DNA of 64,000 bases, from assembly GCF_002742385.2 (NCBI RefSeq), contig NZ_MJBI02000001.1, positions 975,149 to 1,039,148 on the forward strand, given 5' to 3'. Below, piece after piece: positions 36,708-46,711 of this stretch. The notes below the pieces were generated by a model. It was not told the DNA's origin and made no database searches. It was given only the letters and a program-made list of their open reading frames with translations. Origin of the DNA: Macrococcoides goetzii (GTDB lineage Bacteria > Bacillota > Bacilli > Staphylococcales > Staphylococcaceae). Every line of letters begins with the position of its first letter. Positions within the stretch are counted from its first letter, which is position 1. Both the position numbers and the translations under genes were made by a program.

Positions 36708-37583
36708 TTAATTTTTATATTTCTTTACGAGGTCTTCTAAAAACGGAATAAGTTGATCTTTCATTTCTGAACGCATCGCATATTCCATCGTTGTCTTAAC
36801 AAAACCTATTTTATCTCCAACATCATAACGTTCACCTTCGAAGTCATACGCATAAACTTCATCATCTTCATTTACTCTTGCAATCGCATCAGTAAGCTGG
36901 ATTTCCCCGCCTGCTCCAATATTCTGTTCTTCAAGATAATTGAATATGTCTGGTGTTAACACATAACGACCCATAATTGCTAATCTTGAATCTGTTGTTC
37001 CTAATTTTGGCTTTTCAATTAATGTATCGATTTCATATAAACGGCCATCCTGAGATTTTGATTCAATCATGCCATAGCGTTCTGTATCTTCATACGATAC
37101 AGTTTTAGCACCGATTACTGATTTTTGTTTTTCATCATAAACATCCATCAGTTGTTTAATAGCCGGTACTTCACCATCAACAATGTCATCACCGAGTAAA
37201 ACAGCAAAAGGTTCTTCTCCGATAAATTGTTTCGCTGTCCAGATTGCATGACCTAATCCTTGTGGCGATTTTTGTCTGACATAAAAGATATTTGCTAAAT
37301 TCGTTGAATGCTGTACTTTTTTCAGTAAATCATACTTTCCTTTTTCTTCTAAGTTAAATTCCAGTTCCATCTGAGCATCAAAATGATCTTCAATCGCACG
37401 TTTATGTTTACCTGTTACGATAATAATATCTTCAATACCTGCTGCAACTGCTTCTTCAACTATATATTGAATTGTCGGTTTGTCTAAAATCGGTAATATC
37501 TCCTTGGGCATTGCCTTTGTAGCTGGTAAAAATCTAGAGCCGATGCCTGCAGCTGGAATGACAGCTTTTCTTACTTTTGACAT
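36708..37583 (-). CDS. galU: UTP--glucose-1-phosphate uridylyltransferase
   Basis: The ATG at 37583 follows AAAGGATGG; an earlier ATG overlaps that site. The 291-residue enzyme has the nucleotidyltransferase loop [36 protein letters not shown] and [10 protein letters not shown]. It makes UDP-glucose, the sugar donor of UgtP. It is convergent with ugtP-ltaA, so the three genes gather the whole route from glucose-1-phosphate to exported LTA glycolipid; in S. aureus, as I recall, this gene (gtaB) is not next to ltaA. Confidence 0.94.
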   Translation of the reverse strand: MSKVRKAVIPAAGIGSRFLPATKAMPKEILPILDKPTIQYIVEEAVAAGIEDIIIVTGKHKRAIEDHFDAQMELEFNLEEKGKYDLLKKVQHSTNLANIFYVRQKSPQGLGHAIWTAKQFIGEEPFAVLLGDDIVDGEVPAIKQLMDVYDEKQKSVIGAKTVSYEDTERYGMIESKSQDGRLYEIDTLIEKPKLGTTDSRLAIMGRYVLTPDIFNYLEEQNIGAGGEIQLTDAIARVNEDDEVYAYDFEGERYDVGDKIGFVKTTMEYAMRSEMKDQLIPFLEDLVKKYKN

Positions 37584-37688
37584 GTGGGTGACCATCCTTT
37601 ACTCAAATTAAATTTTCTATTAGTTATATATTCTATTATATTTTAACATACTTTATGGAATCATTTATATTAAGAAAATATAAAAATA

Positions 37689-37715
37689 AAGGATAATCTT
37701 GTAAAGATTATCCTT
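37689..37715 (-). terminator. Terminator after the AI-2E family gene
   Basis: A 12-bp stem AAGGATAATCTT/AAGATTATCCTT with a 3-nt loop, followed on the minus strand by TTTATTTTTA. Confidence 0.8.
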
Positions 37716-37728
37716 TATAATCGTTTAG

Positions 37729-38826
37729 TTATCTTTGCTTTTCATTTACTGATTTAACAGCTTCATGTGTAATGTCCTGACGATGCATATAGATGTTGCG
37801 TACAATTGTTTTTATGACTGCATATGTTGGAACCGCAACAAGTATTGCCATAAATCCTCCCAAATTACCTGCTGCTAAAATAACAGTTATAATTGTGAGC
37901 GGATGAATATTTAAAGATTTGCCCATAATGTTCGGTGTGATGACATTTCCTTCTAACTGTTGCGCTATAAACATGATAATGATGACATAAACAGCCATAA
38001 TTGGATCCTGAATTAAAGCAATGATTATTGCAGGAATAACTGCAAGATATGGCCCTAAAAATGGAATTAAATTCGTTACCATACCCCACATCGCTAAAAT
38101 CAATGCATAGTCTAATCCAATGATTAGATAACCTATCAACAATAAAATACCAAGGATAACACTGACCGTAACTTGACCTTGTATGTATGATCTTAACGTT
38201 TTATCGATATCTTTAAATAAATTTACGACAAATAATTTTCTTCGTCCTGAAAATGGTGCAGCAACAAAAGGAATGAAACGATCATGATCTTTCAGCATAT
38301 AGATTAAAAAGAAAGGCACTAAAATGATTAAAAATAACGTTGAAATAAATTGAGTGATAAATGAGAATGCATTTGATACTATTTTACCTGAAAAACTATT
38401 TAATTTTTCAATGCCGTTATTTATACCATCCTTAACGTTTTCTGGTAGTTTCTCGCGTTGATCTAATGCGATATTAACGTAAGATTGAAATTCTTTTTGG
38501 ATTGTTGGAAAATTATCTACAAAATTATTACCCTGTTTCATAATAATTGGTCCAACAAATGATATAAATAGACCTGTTAGTATAATAAGCGTTAACATAA
38601 TTGTTGTTAAACTCTGCCATCGCTTGAGATTATATCTTTTCTCCAGTTTATCTTGAAATGGAACAGTTACATAGTAAAGAAAACCGCCTAGTAATAAAGG
38701 TAAGATAATCGATTTAATAATTACAATGATAGGGTAAAAAATATGATTAATTTCTAAAAAATACTTAATGATTAGAAATGATAATAATAATGCAACCCCA
38801 AATCTAAACCACACTTTTCTTGTCAT
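37729..38826 (-). CDS. AI-2E family membrane transporter
   Basis: A 365-residue membrane protein with seven or eight helices. PF01594-type landmarks are LPLLLGGFLYYVTVPFQ, LVPFFLIYMLKDHDRF, GVLLLIGYLIIGL-like repeats, and LVTNLIPFLGPYLAVIPA near the C-terminal bundle. The family was named for AI-2 export in E. coli, but several relatives are Na+/H+ antiporters or have unknown substrate, so no substrate is assigned. RBS AGGAGG precedes the ATG. Single gene with its own terminator. Confidence 0.82.
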   Translation of the reverse strand: MTRKVWFRFGVALLLSFLIIKYFLEINHIFYPIIVIIKSIILPLLLGGFLYYVTVPFQDKLEKRYNLKRWQSLTTIMLTLIILTGLFISFVGPIIMKQGNNFVDNFPTIQKEFQSYVNIALDQREKLPENVKDGINNGIEKLNSFSGKIVSNAFSFITQFISTLFLIILVPFFLIYMLKDHDRFIPFVAAPFSGRRKLFVVNLFKDIDKTLRSYIQGQVTVSVILGILLLIGYLIIGLDYALILAMWGMVTNLIPFLGPYLAVIPAIIIALIQDPIMAVYVIIIMFIAQQLEGNVITPNIMGKSLNIHPLTIITVILAAGNLGGFMAILVAVPTYAVIKTIVRNIYMHRQDITHEAVKSVNEKQR

Positions 38827-38915
38827 AATGTCCTCCTAGAAATGATATAGTCTATTATACCCAAAAATAATGATATTATTAATTTAAAATAAAAATTATA
38901 TGAAAAGAGTTGATG

Positions 38916-39641
38916 ATGATGAAAAATGGTCTTATAACACCATTTACTATGAATAGTGAACATTTAAATAGAACAGTAAAACTAGGCATATACTTTCCAG
39001 AAGATTACTCTCCATTCGTACAACACACATTGTTTATTTGTTTTGATGGACAGGATTTAAGTCAGATAGGAAGAATTCATCGCAAATATGAAACGTTAAA
39101 AGATGATTTTGATAACCCTTCAGTATTTCTTTTCGTACATTATAATAATGTCGATGAGAGAAAAGATGAATATCATCCAGAAGGTATTAACCGTGAAAAA
39201 TTCCAGAAATTTGTGTCTGAAGAATTGCTGGATTACATACAAGAGACTTTTAATTTCGTGCATGATAAAAATAATACGATTGTTATCGGAGATAGTTTAG
39301 CAGCTAGTATATCTTTAACACTTGCTATAGAATATTCTGAATTAACTTCAAAATGTTGTCTATTCTCTCCAATGATAACAGATAAAATATTAAATCAAAT
39401 AAATAATCTTTCCCAAGAAAGAAAAAGCGAATTGAATATCTATTTAGTTGTAGGTAAAGAGGAAGATTATTTTAAACTACTGACTGGAGATTATGCCGAT
39501 TTTTTAACACCAATTAGACAATTACATCAAGTGCTAATAGAAAATAATATTTCACATTATTATGATGAATTGGACGGTGGACACACATGGAAAACATGGC
39601 AAACAGAAATAGAGAAATGTTTAAATTATTACTTAATTTGA
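38916..39641 (+). CDS. YjcH-like esterase, alpha/beta-hydrolase fold
   Basis: About 241 residues. Start is ambiguous: three ATG codons stand in a row at 38913, 38916 and 38919 behind AAAAGAG; I took the middle one by spacing. GDSLAASISL is the nucleophile elbow with catalytic Ser, and DGGHTWKTW offers the C-terminal His; this is the esterase D/feruloyl esterase-like layout. Bacillus yjcH encodes a similar protein beside yjcG, and the same pair occurs here (44 bp apart). Substrate unknown; cytoplasmic. Confidence 0.75.
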   Translation: MMKNGLITPFTMNSEHLNRTVKLGIYFPEDYSPFVQHTLFICFDGQDLSQIGRIHRKYETLKDDFDNPSVFLFVHYNNVDERKDEYHPEGINREKFQKFVSEELLDYIQETFNFVHDKNNTIVIGDSLAASISLTLAIEYSELTSKCCLFSPMITDKILNQINNLSQERKSELNIYLVVGKEEDYFKLLTGDYADFLTPIRQLHQVLIENNISHYYDELDGGHTWKTWQTEIEKCLNYYLI

Positions 39642-39685
39642 AATTCTGATATAATTGAATTATCAGAAAAAAAGGGGGATTCATT

Positions 39686-40195
39686 ATGAAACTAGGCATT
39701 GTATTATACCCATCAAAAGCATATCAGGATGAAATTAATCAGTATCGTAAGCGCTATGATTCTCATTATGCGTTAATCACACCACATATTACGATTAAAG
39801 AAGCATTTGAGGTAGATGATAATGACATTGACGCTGTTACTGATAAATTAAAAGAGGTAGCAAAAACTGTACAACCAGTAGAAATTAACGTGGAAAAAGT
39901 ATCAGATTTTGCACCAACTCAAAATATCATCTATTTAAAAGTTAATCCAAATGAAAATCTCGTTAAGTTATTCGAATTATTGAATGATGGATCATTCTAT
40001 GGTACGAACACATATCCATTCGTACCACACTTTACAATTGGACAGGGGTTTTCTTCGCAGGAATTCGAAGACTTAAAAGGACAATTATCAATGAAAGATG
40101 TTACACATTCTGAAGTTATCGATAAGATTAGTTTATGTTATCAGTTAGATAATGATACATGGAATGTAAAAGAAACATTTAAATTAGGGGAATAA
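39686..40195 (+). CDS. YjcG-family 2H phosphoesterase-like protein
   Basis: A 169-residue protein with the two H-x-T motifs of the 2H superfamily, TPHITI (about residue 36) and VPHFTIGQ (about 113), which hold and cleave 2',3'-cyclic nucleotide phosphates in RNA ligases/phosphodiesterases. Length and wording match Bacillus YjcG and its staphylococcal homologue. RBS GGGGGAT precedes the ATG. It is in tandem with the esterase gene and convergent with fabI across a bidirectional terminator. RNA-end processing is the family's probable function. Confidence 0.87.
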   Translation: MKLGIVLYPSKAYQDEINQYRKRYDSHYALITPHITIKEAFEVDDNDIDAVTDKLKEVAKTVQPVEINVEKVSDFAPTQNIIYLKVNPNENLVKLFELLNDGSFYGTNTYPFVPHFTIGQGFSSQEFEDLKGQLSMKDVTHSEVIDKISLCYQLDNDTWNVKETFKLGE

Positions 40196-40218
40196 AAAAA
40201 AGCCATTTCGGCTTTTTT
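40196..40218. terminator. Bidirectional terminator between yjcG-like gene and fabI
   Basis: A-run, AAAGCC, 5-nt loop ATTTC, GGCTTT, T-run; it directly follows both stop codons. Confidence 0.85.
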
Positions 40219-40223
40219 TATTT

Positions 40224-40997
40224 TTATCCGACGATATGATATCCACCATCTACATGAATATTTTCACCAGTAACCCCACTTGATAAGTCAGTTAATAAAT
40301 ATAATGCAGTTTTACCTACTTCAATAGTATCAACATTTCTTCTTAATGGTGCATGCGCTTCAATTTCTTTTAGTATCGTATTAAAGCTACCGACACCTTT
40401 TGCACTCAATGTTCTGATTGGTCCCGCAGAAATTGCATTAACTCGAATACCATCTTGTCCTAAATCAGATGCTAAATATTTAACGTTAGCTTCTAACGAT
40501 GCTTTCGCTACACCCATTACGTTATAGTTAGGAACAGCAAATTCTCCGCCGATATATGTTGTTGTAACGATAGATCCACCTTCACGCATTAACTTTGAAG
40601 CTTCTCTAGCGACAATTGTTAATGAATATGAACTGATATCCTGAGCCAGCAAAAATCCTTCACGACTCGTATCGATAAAGCGACCACGTAAATCTTCCAT
40701 ATTTGCAAACGCGATAGAATGAAATACACCATCAATTCGTCCGAATTTATCTCTAATTTGTTTAAATGCATTAACAACATCATCATCACTCTGTACATCA
40801 CATTGTATCATTTCTGCATTCTGATTATTCTTAAAGTTAGGTAGCAACTTCTCTAATTCATTCTTACTTCTTTCTTTACGATACGTAAATACAAGTTTAC
40901 AGCCAACTTCATCTAAAACTTGAGCAACCCCATATGCAATACTTCTTTTATTCGCTATCCCCATTATCACGTAAACTTTATCCGCAAAATTTAACAT
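40224..40997 (-). CDS. fabI: Enoyl-[acyl-carrier-protein] reductase
   Basis: A 257-residue short-chain dehydrogenase-type enzyme that catalyses the last step of each fatty-acid elongation cycle. It has the NAD(P)-binding N-terminus VIMGIANKRSIAYGVA (FabI-specific form of the glycine loop) and the catalytic Tyr and Lys in YNVMGVAKASLEA. TLSAKGVGSF is the substrate-loop region that triclosan-type inhibitors contact. RBS AAGGAG. The 153-bp upstream gap holds a FapR-type operator, so it should be de-repressed when malonyl-CoA is high. Confidence 0.95.
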   Translation of the reverse strand: MLNFADKVYVIMGIANKRSIAYGVAQVLDEVGCKLVFTYRKERSKNELEKLLPNFKNNQNAEMIQCDVQSDDDVVNAFKQIRDKFGRIDGVFHSIAFANMEDLRGRFIDTSREGFLLAQDISSYSLTIVAREASKLMREGGSIVTTTYIGGEFAVPNYNVMGVAKASLEANVKYLASDLGQDGIRVNAISAGPIRTLSAKGVGSFNTILKEIEAHAPLRRNVDTIEVGKTALYLLTDLSSGVTGENIHVDGGYHIVG

Positions 40998-41022
40998 TAT
41001 CGTTCTCCTTTATATGCAAGTT

Positions 41023-41039
41023 CTAGTATCTAGTACTAA
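41023..41039 (-). promoter_or_regulatory. Predicted FapR operator upstream of fabI
   Basis: On the minus strand the 17 bases read TTAGTACTAGATACTAG, close to the established FapR box TTAGTAYYWRATACTWA. It ends 26 bp before the fabI start, a position where bound FapR could block transcription. FapR binding is a prediction from the site alone. Confidence 0.82.
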
Positions 41040-41106
41040 TTTATTTAACTATAACATAAATCATTACTCAAAAAAAGCGAATCATATCTTTCCTTTAAAC
41101 AAAAAA

Positions 41107-41143
41107 CAATCTGGCCATGTCTCTATATGACATGGCCAGATTG
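41107..41143 (-). terminator. Strong terminator after the cation:proton antiporter gene
   Basis: A perfect 15-bp stem CAATCTGGCCATGTC with a 7-nt loop, followed by TTTTTTG on the minus strand; it ends the relQ-to-antiporter operon. Confidence 0.88.
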
Positions 41144-41150
41144 TTGATGA

Positions 41151-42989
41151 TTAAAATAATTCTAATTCACGTTTTATTTCATCTACATAGTTTCTTTCAC
41201 CGGTAACAATTAATCGGTCTTTAAAATGAAGTTCCGTTTCACCATGTGGCACAATAGAATCATTTCCACGTAATATTCGCACAAAGATAATATCACCTGA
41301 GAATGGGAATTCACGTAATTGCATTTCATGATATTTTGTATTTAACATTTCAATTTCATATAATGAAGTTTCAACGTTAGATAAAAGATTTAACATGTTT
41401 GGTGATTCGATTAAACCTTTTAATAACGTTTTTGTACTCTGGAATTCACTAAATACTTCAATACCTGCTTCAGTTAACTTATCGTCTTCCTGCAATGTTT
41501 CTAAACGGCAGATTACACGTGGTACACCTTCTTGTTTCGCCATTTCTGCAACACTTCTATTAATTGATTCATCATTCGCCGAACAAACAACAATGTCAAA
41601 ATCAAAGAGACCAGATGCAGATAATGCCTCGTAACTATATTCATCAAGTTCGATTGTTTCCAGATCCTGAATCGTTCTTTTATCGACATTATTCTTTAAG
41701 TAGAATAACGTCGGTAAATATAAATCTGATTTAAAGCTTTGCGCGACTGGTATTGATAACTGGTTCTTACCGATAAATGCCACTTTAATCATTTTTTCTT
41801 CAGTGATTGCAACCGGGAAAGTCTTCTTAAATAATATTGGAACAATGACACAAGTAATAACTGCTGCTAATATTAAAGTACCACTTGTAGCAGCATCGAT
41901 AGTTCCTAATCGTTCAGCGATTTTCGCTGAAGCGATAACTAATGATAGCGTAGATGTCAGTAAGAATGAAGACGCAATTACTGTTTTAGTATCATACCAC
42001 TTTTTTAATATTGCTATCGGAATGACTTTAGTTAAATAGAATGCAATTAATAAAAATGGAATAATAATTAATCCCGATGGATCTTTAAATAAAGCTGGTA
42101 TATCTAAATCGACACCTACCATAATAAAGAACATCGGAATAAAGAAGCCATATCCAAAAGAATCTAATTTATTAACCATATCCTTATCTGGACCTAGAAG
42201 ACTCACAACACATCCTGCTAAAAAGGCACCTAATATATTTTCAGCACCTACACCTTCTGCAAGTGCGACAAGCAAAATAATTAAGGCAAATATTGCACGA
42301 ATTCCGATTTGAGTCGTTCCTGCCATCAATTTTTCCAGGAATGGTGCTCTTTTAAAATTCTTACCGGTAATATAAAATAAGCCGGTAAATACAATTAATA
42401 TACCAATTAACCAAATCGGTGAATCACCTTCAGCATAAAGCGTACCATATAATGTTAATAATAAAATTGTTGCTAAATCCGCAATTACTGCAACAAGCAG
42501 GATGATTTGTCCAATTGTAGTCTGCATGATATTCATTTCTTTTAAGGTAGGAACTACTACGCCCAAAGAAATCGTTGAAATAATAATAACCATCAATAAC
42601 ACATCGTCTATAATACCCGTCCATTTAAATAAATAAGCCGCAATAATTGACAGAATTAAAATGCCGGTAAATATAATTGATGAGATTATAATGGGATTTG
42701 GTTCTTTTTGCTTTCCTTTTTTCTGTTTCGGTGATGATTTAAAAGCTTTAAAATCAATTTCTAAACCACTTAAAAACATTAAGAATATAAATCCTAAAGT
42801 GGATAACATATTTAACATCGCAGTTCGATCTACCCAGTTAAATAGGGACTTTCCTAAGATAATACCCATCAATATTTCCGCTACTACGACCGGTAAAAAA
42901 TTAATACGAAGTCTATTTAGTAGTATTGGTGTCAAAAACGCACAAACGACAACAATTACAAGTGATAATAATTCTGCATGATTTCCCAT
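41151..42989 (-). CDS. CPA2-family cation:proton antiporter with C-terminal RCK domain
   Basis: A 612-residue protein: an N-terminal membrane domain with 12-13 helices (about 1-390), including LNRLRINFLPVVVAEI and AFLAGCVVSLLGPDK, followed by a cytoplasmic RCK_N-like domain (about 400-520) and a TrkA_C-like domain (about 530-612, GDIIFVRILRGNDSIVPHG). The RCK_N loop reads GKNQLS rather than GxGxxG, so nucleotide binding may be lost. KefB/KefC-like proteins exchange K+ or Na+ for H+. RBS AGGAGG. It starts 10 bp after the mgtE stop, as the last gene of the operon. Confidence 0.84.
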   Translation of the reverse strand: MGNHAELLSLVIVVVCAFLTPILLNRLRINFLPVVVAEILMGIILGKSLFNWVDRTAMLNMLSTLGFIFLMFLSGLEIDFKAFKSSPKQKKGKQKEPNPIIISSIIFTGILILSIIAAYLFKWTGIIDDVLLMVIIISTISLGVVVPTLKEMNIMQTTIGQIILLVAVIADLATILLLTLYGTLYAEGDSPIWLIGILIVFTGLFYITGKNFKRAPFLEKLMAGTTQIGIRAIFALIILLVALAEGVGAENILGAFLAGCVVSLLGPDKDMVNKLDSFGYGFFIPMFFIMVGVDLDIPALFKDPSGLIIIPFLLIAFYLTKVIPIAILKKWYDTKTVIASSFLLTSTLSLVIASAKIAERLGTIDAATSGTLILAAVITCVIVPILFKKTFPVAITEEKMIKVAFIGKNQLSIPVAQSFKSDLYLPTLFYLKNNVDKRTIQDLETIELDEYSYEALSASGLFDFDIVVCSANDESINRSVAEMAKQEGVPRVICRLETLQEDDKLTEAGIEVFSEFQSTKTLLKGLIESPNMLNLLSNVETSLYEIEMLNTKYHEMQLREFPFSGDIIFVRILRGNDSIVPHGETELHFKDRLIVTGERNYVDEIKRELELF

Positions 42990-42998
42990 CTTTTCCTC

Positions 42999-44375
42999 CT
43001 AAGTTAAATAACTCATAAAAGTGGTTGCTAACCCGAAATAGATTAACATACTGATAATATCATTGGTAGTAGATATAAATGGACCACTGGCAACAGCAGG
43101 ATCTATCTTTAATCTATGCATCACTAAAGGAACCATTGCCCCAGCTAATGTAGCTACCGTCATTGCAATCGTTAAACTGAAACAGACAATCAATCCGAGC
43201 ACTGGTGTTTTGTACAATACACAAATAATTATAAATAACATAACTGAACAGCTTAACCCGGTAATAAATCCCGATCCCGCTTCTCGCAATGCAAGTTTAA
43301 ACTTACTTTGTTCATCAATCTCGCCTGTCGAAATACCACGAACTACTACGGCTAAACTTTGCGTACCGGAATTACCTGCCATCCCACCGATAAGCGGAAT
43401 AAATGCTGCAAGCAAAGCAACCTTACTTAATGTATCTTCAAATTGTCCTAAAATTGATGCTGTTATCATTCCCATAACTGTTAAAGCCATAAGCCATGGC
43501 AGGCGTTTACGGGCTGTCGCAAACATAGAATCATCTGTAGAATCAATATCACTTACCCCGGCAAGTTTTGAGTAGTCTTCACTTGCCTCTTCATCAATAA
43601 CGTCTAAAATATCATCGATAGTAATGATACCAAGCAAATGATTTTGATAATCTACAACAGGAATCGCTAAGAAATCATAGTCTTTCATAATATTAGCGAC
43701 ATCTTCCTGATCATCAGCAACATTAACGCTAATAACTCTCTCATTCATTATGTCTTCGATATATTCATCATTTTCTGCAACGATAAGATCTCTTAGAGAG
43801 ATTACGCCGACAAGTTGTTTCTTTTCATTCAGCACGAAGATATAGTAAATTGTTTCCGCTTGAGGTGCTTGTTCTTTTAATTGAATCATCGCTTCACGCA
43901 CAGTGCTTAGTGATGATACTGAAATAAATTCAGTTGTCATCAATCCACCGGCTGTATCCTCTTCGTAGTGTAACAGTGCTTTTATTTCTCCTGCTGTTTC
44001 TTTATCCATCAGCAGAAGCAAACTCGCAATCTTCGTCTTTGGTAACATCTTTAAAATATCTACTGCATTATCTAAAGACATCTCTTCAAACATGCTGCTT
44101 GCATAACGTGCGTCCATTTCTTCAAAGATGTGATCATATTCATCATCTTCCATTTCAGTTGTTTCCATAAATTCTGCAACTTCTTTTGGAGATAAATAAT
44201 GATAAATTTTATCTCGATATTCATCACTGGACTCGGTGAAATACTCACCTTGATCATATGTATGAAGTTCGAGAAATTCTTCTCTAAACTGGTCTATATC
44301 ACCACTCAACAACAGTTCATCTAATGCTTCTTTATTATACATTTCTTCTTCTAAAACAACTTCTTCTTCTGCCAT
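42999..44375 (-). CDS. mgtE: Magnesium transporter MgtE
   Basis: The ATG at 44375 follows TTGGAGGTGAG; the longer frame is unsupported. The 458-residue protein has a helical N domain (about 20-140), a tandem CBS pair (about 150-270; VISVNVADDQEDVANIMKDY, FLAIPVVDYQNHLLGIITID) and five C-terminal helices with LIGGMAGNSGTQSLAVVVRG, the family signature. The N and CBS domains sense Mg2+ and gate the channel. It lies between rluD and the antiporter gene on one strand. Confidence 0.94.
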   Translation of the reverse strand: MAEEEVVLEEEMYNKEALDELLLSGDIDQFREEFLELHTYDQGEYFTESSDEYRDKIYHYLSPKEVAEFMETTEMEDDEYDHIFEEMDARYASSMFEEMSLDNAVDILKMLPKTKIASLLLLMDKETAGEIKALLHYEEDTAGGLMTTEFISVSSLSTVREAMIQLKEQAPQAETIYYIFVLNEKKQLVGVISLRDLIVAENDEYIEDIMNERVISVNVADDQEDVANIMKDYDFLAIPVVDYQNHLLGIITIDDILDVIDEEASEDYSKLAGVSDIDSTDDSMFATARKRLPWLMALTVMGMITASILGQFEDTLSKVALLAAFIPLIGGMAGNSGTQSLAVVVRGISTGEIDEQSKFKLALREAGSGFITGLSCSVMLFIIICVLYKTPVLGLIVCFSLTIAMTVATLAGAMVPLVMHRLKIDPAVASGPFISTTNDIISMLIYFGLATTFMSYLT

Positions 44376-44400
44376 AATCTCACCTCCAAAATACAATTTA

Positions 44401-45261
44401 TTATAACACATCAAAAAAATGACTTAAATCTTTTGGTAATGATGACTTTATATTTATTTGATTACCGTAAATTGGATGATTAAATCGTACTTCGTTAGCA
44501 TGAAGTGCATGTCTATCGATTTTTTTGTCATTCCCATACAATGTGTCACCAATCAGTGGATGTCCTAATGTGTAAAAATGGACACGTATTTGATGTGTTC
44601 TACCTGTGTGTAGACGTGCTTTTACCAATGATATATTCATGATTTTATTATATTGAAGTAATTGATATTCAGTTCGAGCATATTGTCCATAGACACTAAC
44701 CTGCCTCGTGATGATTGAAGTGTCACTTCTTTCAATCGGCATGCAAATATTACCTTTAGGCTTCATTTCACCAAGACATATTAATAAATAATGTTTCTCT
44801 ATTTCATTCGTCAGCAAATGATGAATCAACTGATGTTTAGCAAATACTACAATACCACTCGTATTTCTATCAAGCCTGCTAACAGGATGAAGCACACTGT
44901 TATCAAATTTTTGTTCGAGGTATCCATATACTGCTTCTAATAAGCTATTATGTGGATGTAATTGAGACGGTATTGTATTCATAAAACTAGGTTTATTTAC
45001 TATGATCATAAAAGAATCATCATATAATATTTCAATTGGAATGTGGTTTGTTATTAAGTATGGACTTCTTATTTCATCAGGAAGTCGCACAGTTAATGTA
45101 TCATCTTGAGATATATTTGCTCTAACAGTTACAGGATGCTCATTCACAAGTAAAGCGCCATTTTGTTTAATGGCGCTTAATGACTTCTTACTATAACGCT
45201 GATTTTGTAAAAATGTTTTTACAGTTGTGGCTTCTTTAATCGTGTATCTAATTTGAATCAA
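44401..45261 (-). CDS. rluD: RluA/RluD-family pseudouridine synthase
   Basis: A 286-residue enzyme with an N-terminal S4-like RNA-binding part (about 20-75) and the catalytic motif [19 protein letters not shown] containing the essential Asp. It converts uridines of 23S rRNA or tRNA into pseudouridine; the exact site is unknown, so the symbol is provisional. The start ATGA overlaps the end of nadK by 4 bp, as in the usual operon. Confidence 0.86.
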   Translation of the reverse strand: MIQIRYTIKEATTVKTFLQNQRYSKKSLSAIKQNGALLVNEHPVTVRANISQDDTLTVRLPDEIRSPYLITNHIPIEILYDDSFMIIVNKPSFMNTIPSQLHPHNSLLEAVYGYLEQKFDNSVLHPVSRLDRNTSGIVVFAKHQLIHHLLTNEIEKHYLLICLGEMKPKGNICMPIERSDTSIITRQVSVYGQYARTEYQLLQYNKIMNISLVKARLHTGRTHQIRVHFYTLGHPLIGDTLYGNDKKIDRHALHANEVRFNHPIYGNQINIKSSLPKDLSHFFDVL

Positions 45262-46055
45262 TCGTTTGCGATAAAAGAATCATGAACTCTTTTCCAGAAT
45301 GGAAAAGGCCTAAATCTTGCAAAACGAACTTTCTCATCTGCAACACGATATTGTATCGAAGCCACACCTTTATGATCTGCTGTCAGATGATCAAAAGTAA
45401 GTTGTAAAGTACTAGGATTAGCAGGAACAACCTTGCAAGTATGATGCTTTGGTAATACTAATGGAGATCCTACTGTACGAAACACCCGATTATTAATCGA
45501 TGCTATTTCTGTTATTTGCATCGCTTCTAATGAAGGATGAATCAATGCTCCGCCGAGTGCTTTATTATATGCAGTAGATCCACTCGGTGTCGAAATGCAT
45601 AAACCATCTCCTCTAAAACGTTCAAATTGATCGCCGCGGATAAATAAATCAGCTACGAGAGTCGCTCCATTATGCGTTTTCACTGTTGCTTCATTAAGAG
45701 CTAAATATCTTGAAGGTCTTCCTTCCTCATATCTAACGATAACTTCAACTAAAGGGTATTCTATGACTTGAAAAGAATCATTATTTATAGCGAGAATTAA
45801 TTTTTCAACTTCGTGCGGTAGCCAGTCTGCATAAAAACCTAGGTGTCCTGTATGTATACCAACAAAACTTGTTTCACTCAATCGATGACTATATGTATGA
45901 AAGGCTTGTAATAATGTACCATCCCCACCTACAGAAATTACTATTTCGGGTTTTTCAGCATCTTCAGTCATATTAAAATCTTTCATAAATCCTGTCATTT
46001 TCTGTTTTAAAGCATTGCTTTTTGAATCACCTTTAGACAATATATTAAAACGCAT
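45258..46055 (-). CDS. nadK: NAD kinase
   Basis: A 265-residue enzyme that phosphorylates NAD to NADP. It has [12 protein letters not shown] (the GGDGT motif) and [21 protein letters not shown] for NAD binding. RBS AGAGGGTGAG. Its 4-bp overlap with rluD and 13-bp gap from relQ place it in the relQ-nadK-rluD-mgtE-antiporter operon, which I recall from S. aureus and Bacillus relatives. Confidence 0.95.
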   Translation of the reverse strand: MRFNILSKGDSKSNALKQKMTGFMKDFNMTEDAEKPEIVISVGGDGTLLQAFHTYSHRLSETSFVGIHTGHLGFYADWLPHEVEKLILAINNDSFQVIEYPLVEVIVRYEEGRPSRYLALNEATVKTHNGATLVADLFIRGDQFERFRGDGLCISTPSGSTAYNKALGGALIHPSLEAMQITEIASINNRVFRTVGSPLVLPKHHTCKVVPANPSTLQLTFDHLTADHKGVASIQYRVADEKVRFARFRPFPFWKRVHDSFIAND

Positions 46056-46067
46056 TCTCTCACCCTC

Positions 46068-46697
46068 TTAGTCTCTAATCTCACTACGCTGTTCCGAATA
46101 AAACTTTTGAGCTTCTTTTATTTCTTCACGTATTTCAGACATTTCTTCATCTAATAAATATGCTGCTTCAGCGGCTCTTTCTAGACGATTTTGAATTTCA
46201 GGAGGATAGTCTCCTGCATACTTATAACGTAATGTATGCTCAATTGTTGCCCAGAAGTTCATCGCTAACGTTCTAATTTGTATTTCTGCAAGTATAAATT
46301 TCTTACCTGTTAATGTTTCAATTGGATATTTAATAATGACATGATATGAGCGATAACCACTTTCTTTCGTGTCTTTGATATAGTCTCGTTCTTCTACTAC
46401 TTCAAAATCATGACGATTGCGTAACATTTGTACAACGACATCAATATCATCCACGAATTGACACATCAGTCTAAGACCAGCAATATCATACATTTCTTCA
46501 CTTAAACGGTCAAAAGGAATACCACGTGTATTCGCTTTCTCAATGATACTTGGTATCGGTTTAACTCTACCAGTTACAAATTCTATCGGAGATGATTTAC
46601 CTTCTGATTGAAATTGTTTACGAATACCCTTTAATTTAATTTTAAGTTCGTCGATTGCTTGTTTGTATGGTGATAAAAATAAATCCCATTGGTTCAT
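46068..46697 (-). CDS. relQ: Small (p)ppGpp synthetase (RelQ-type)
   Basis: A 209-residue synthetase-only alarmone enzyme. RelA/SpoT synthetase motifs are visible: KLKGIRKQF, FVTGRVKPIPSIIEKA, MYDIAGLRLMC, ESGYRSYHVII and LAEIQIRTLAMNFWATIEH. There is no hydrolase or regulatory domain, so activity depends on expression. RelQ (YjbM) works as a homotetramer in stress. RBS GAGGTG. It heads the nadK operon. Confidence 0.93.
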   Translation of the reverse strand: MNQWDLFLSPYKQAIDELKIKLKGIRKQFQSEGKSSPIEFVTGRVKPIPSIIEKANTRGIPFDRLSEEMYDIAGLRLMCQFVDDIDVVVQMLRNRHDFEVVEERDYIKDTKESGYRSYHVIIKYPIETLTGKKFILAEIQIRTLAMNFWATIEHTLRYKYAGDYPPEIQNRLERAAEAAYLLDEEMSEIREEIKEAQKFYSEQRSEIRD

Positions 46698-46711
46698 AAC
46701 AACACCTCATT

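Noticed and set aside
43063..43575. 170-codon open frame on the plus strand opposite mgtE
   Set aside because: Antisense to a conserved gene; composition is what the antisense of membrane helices gives.
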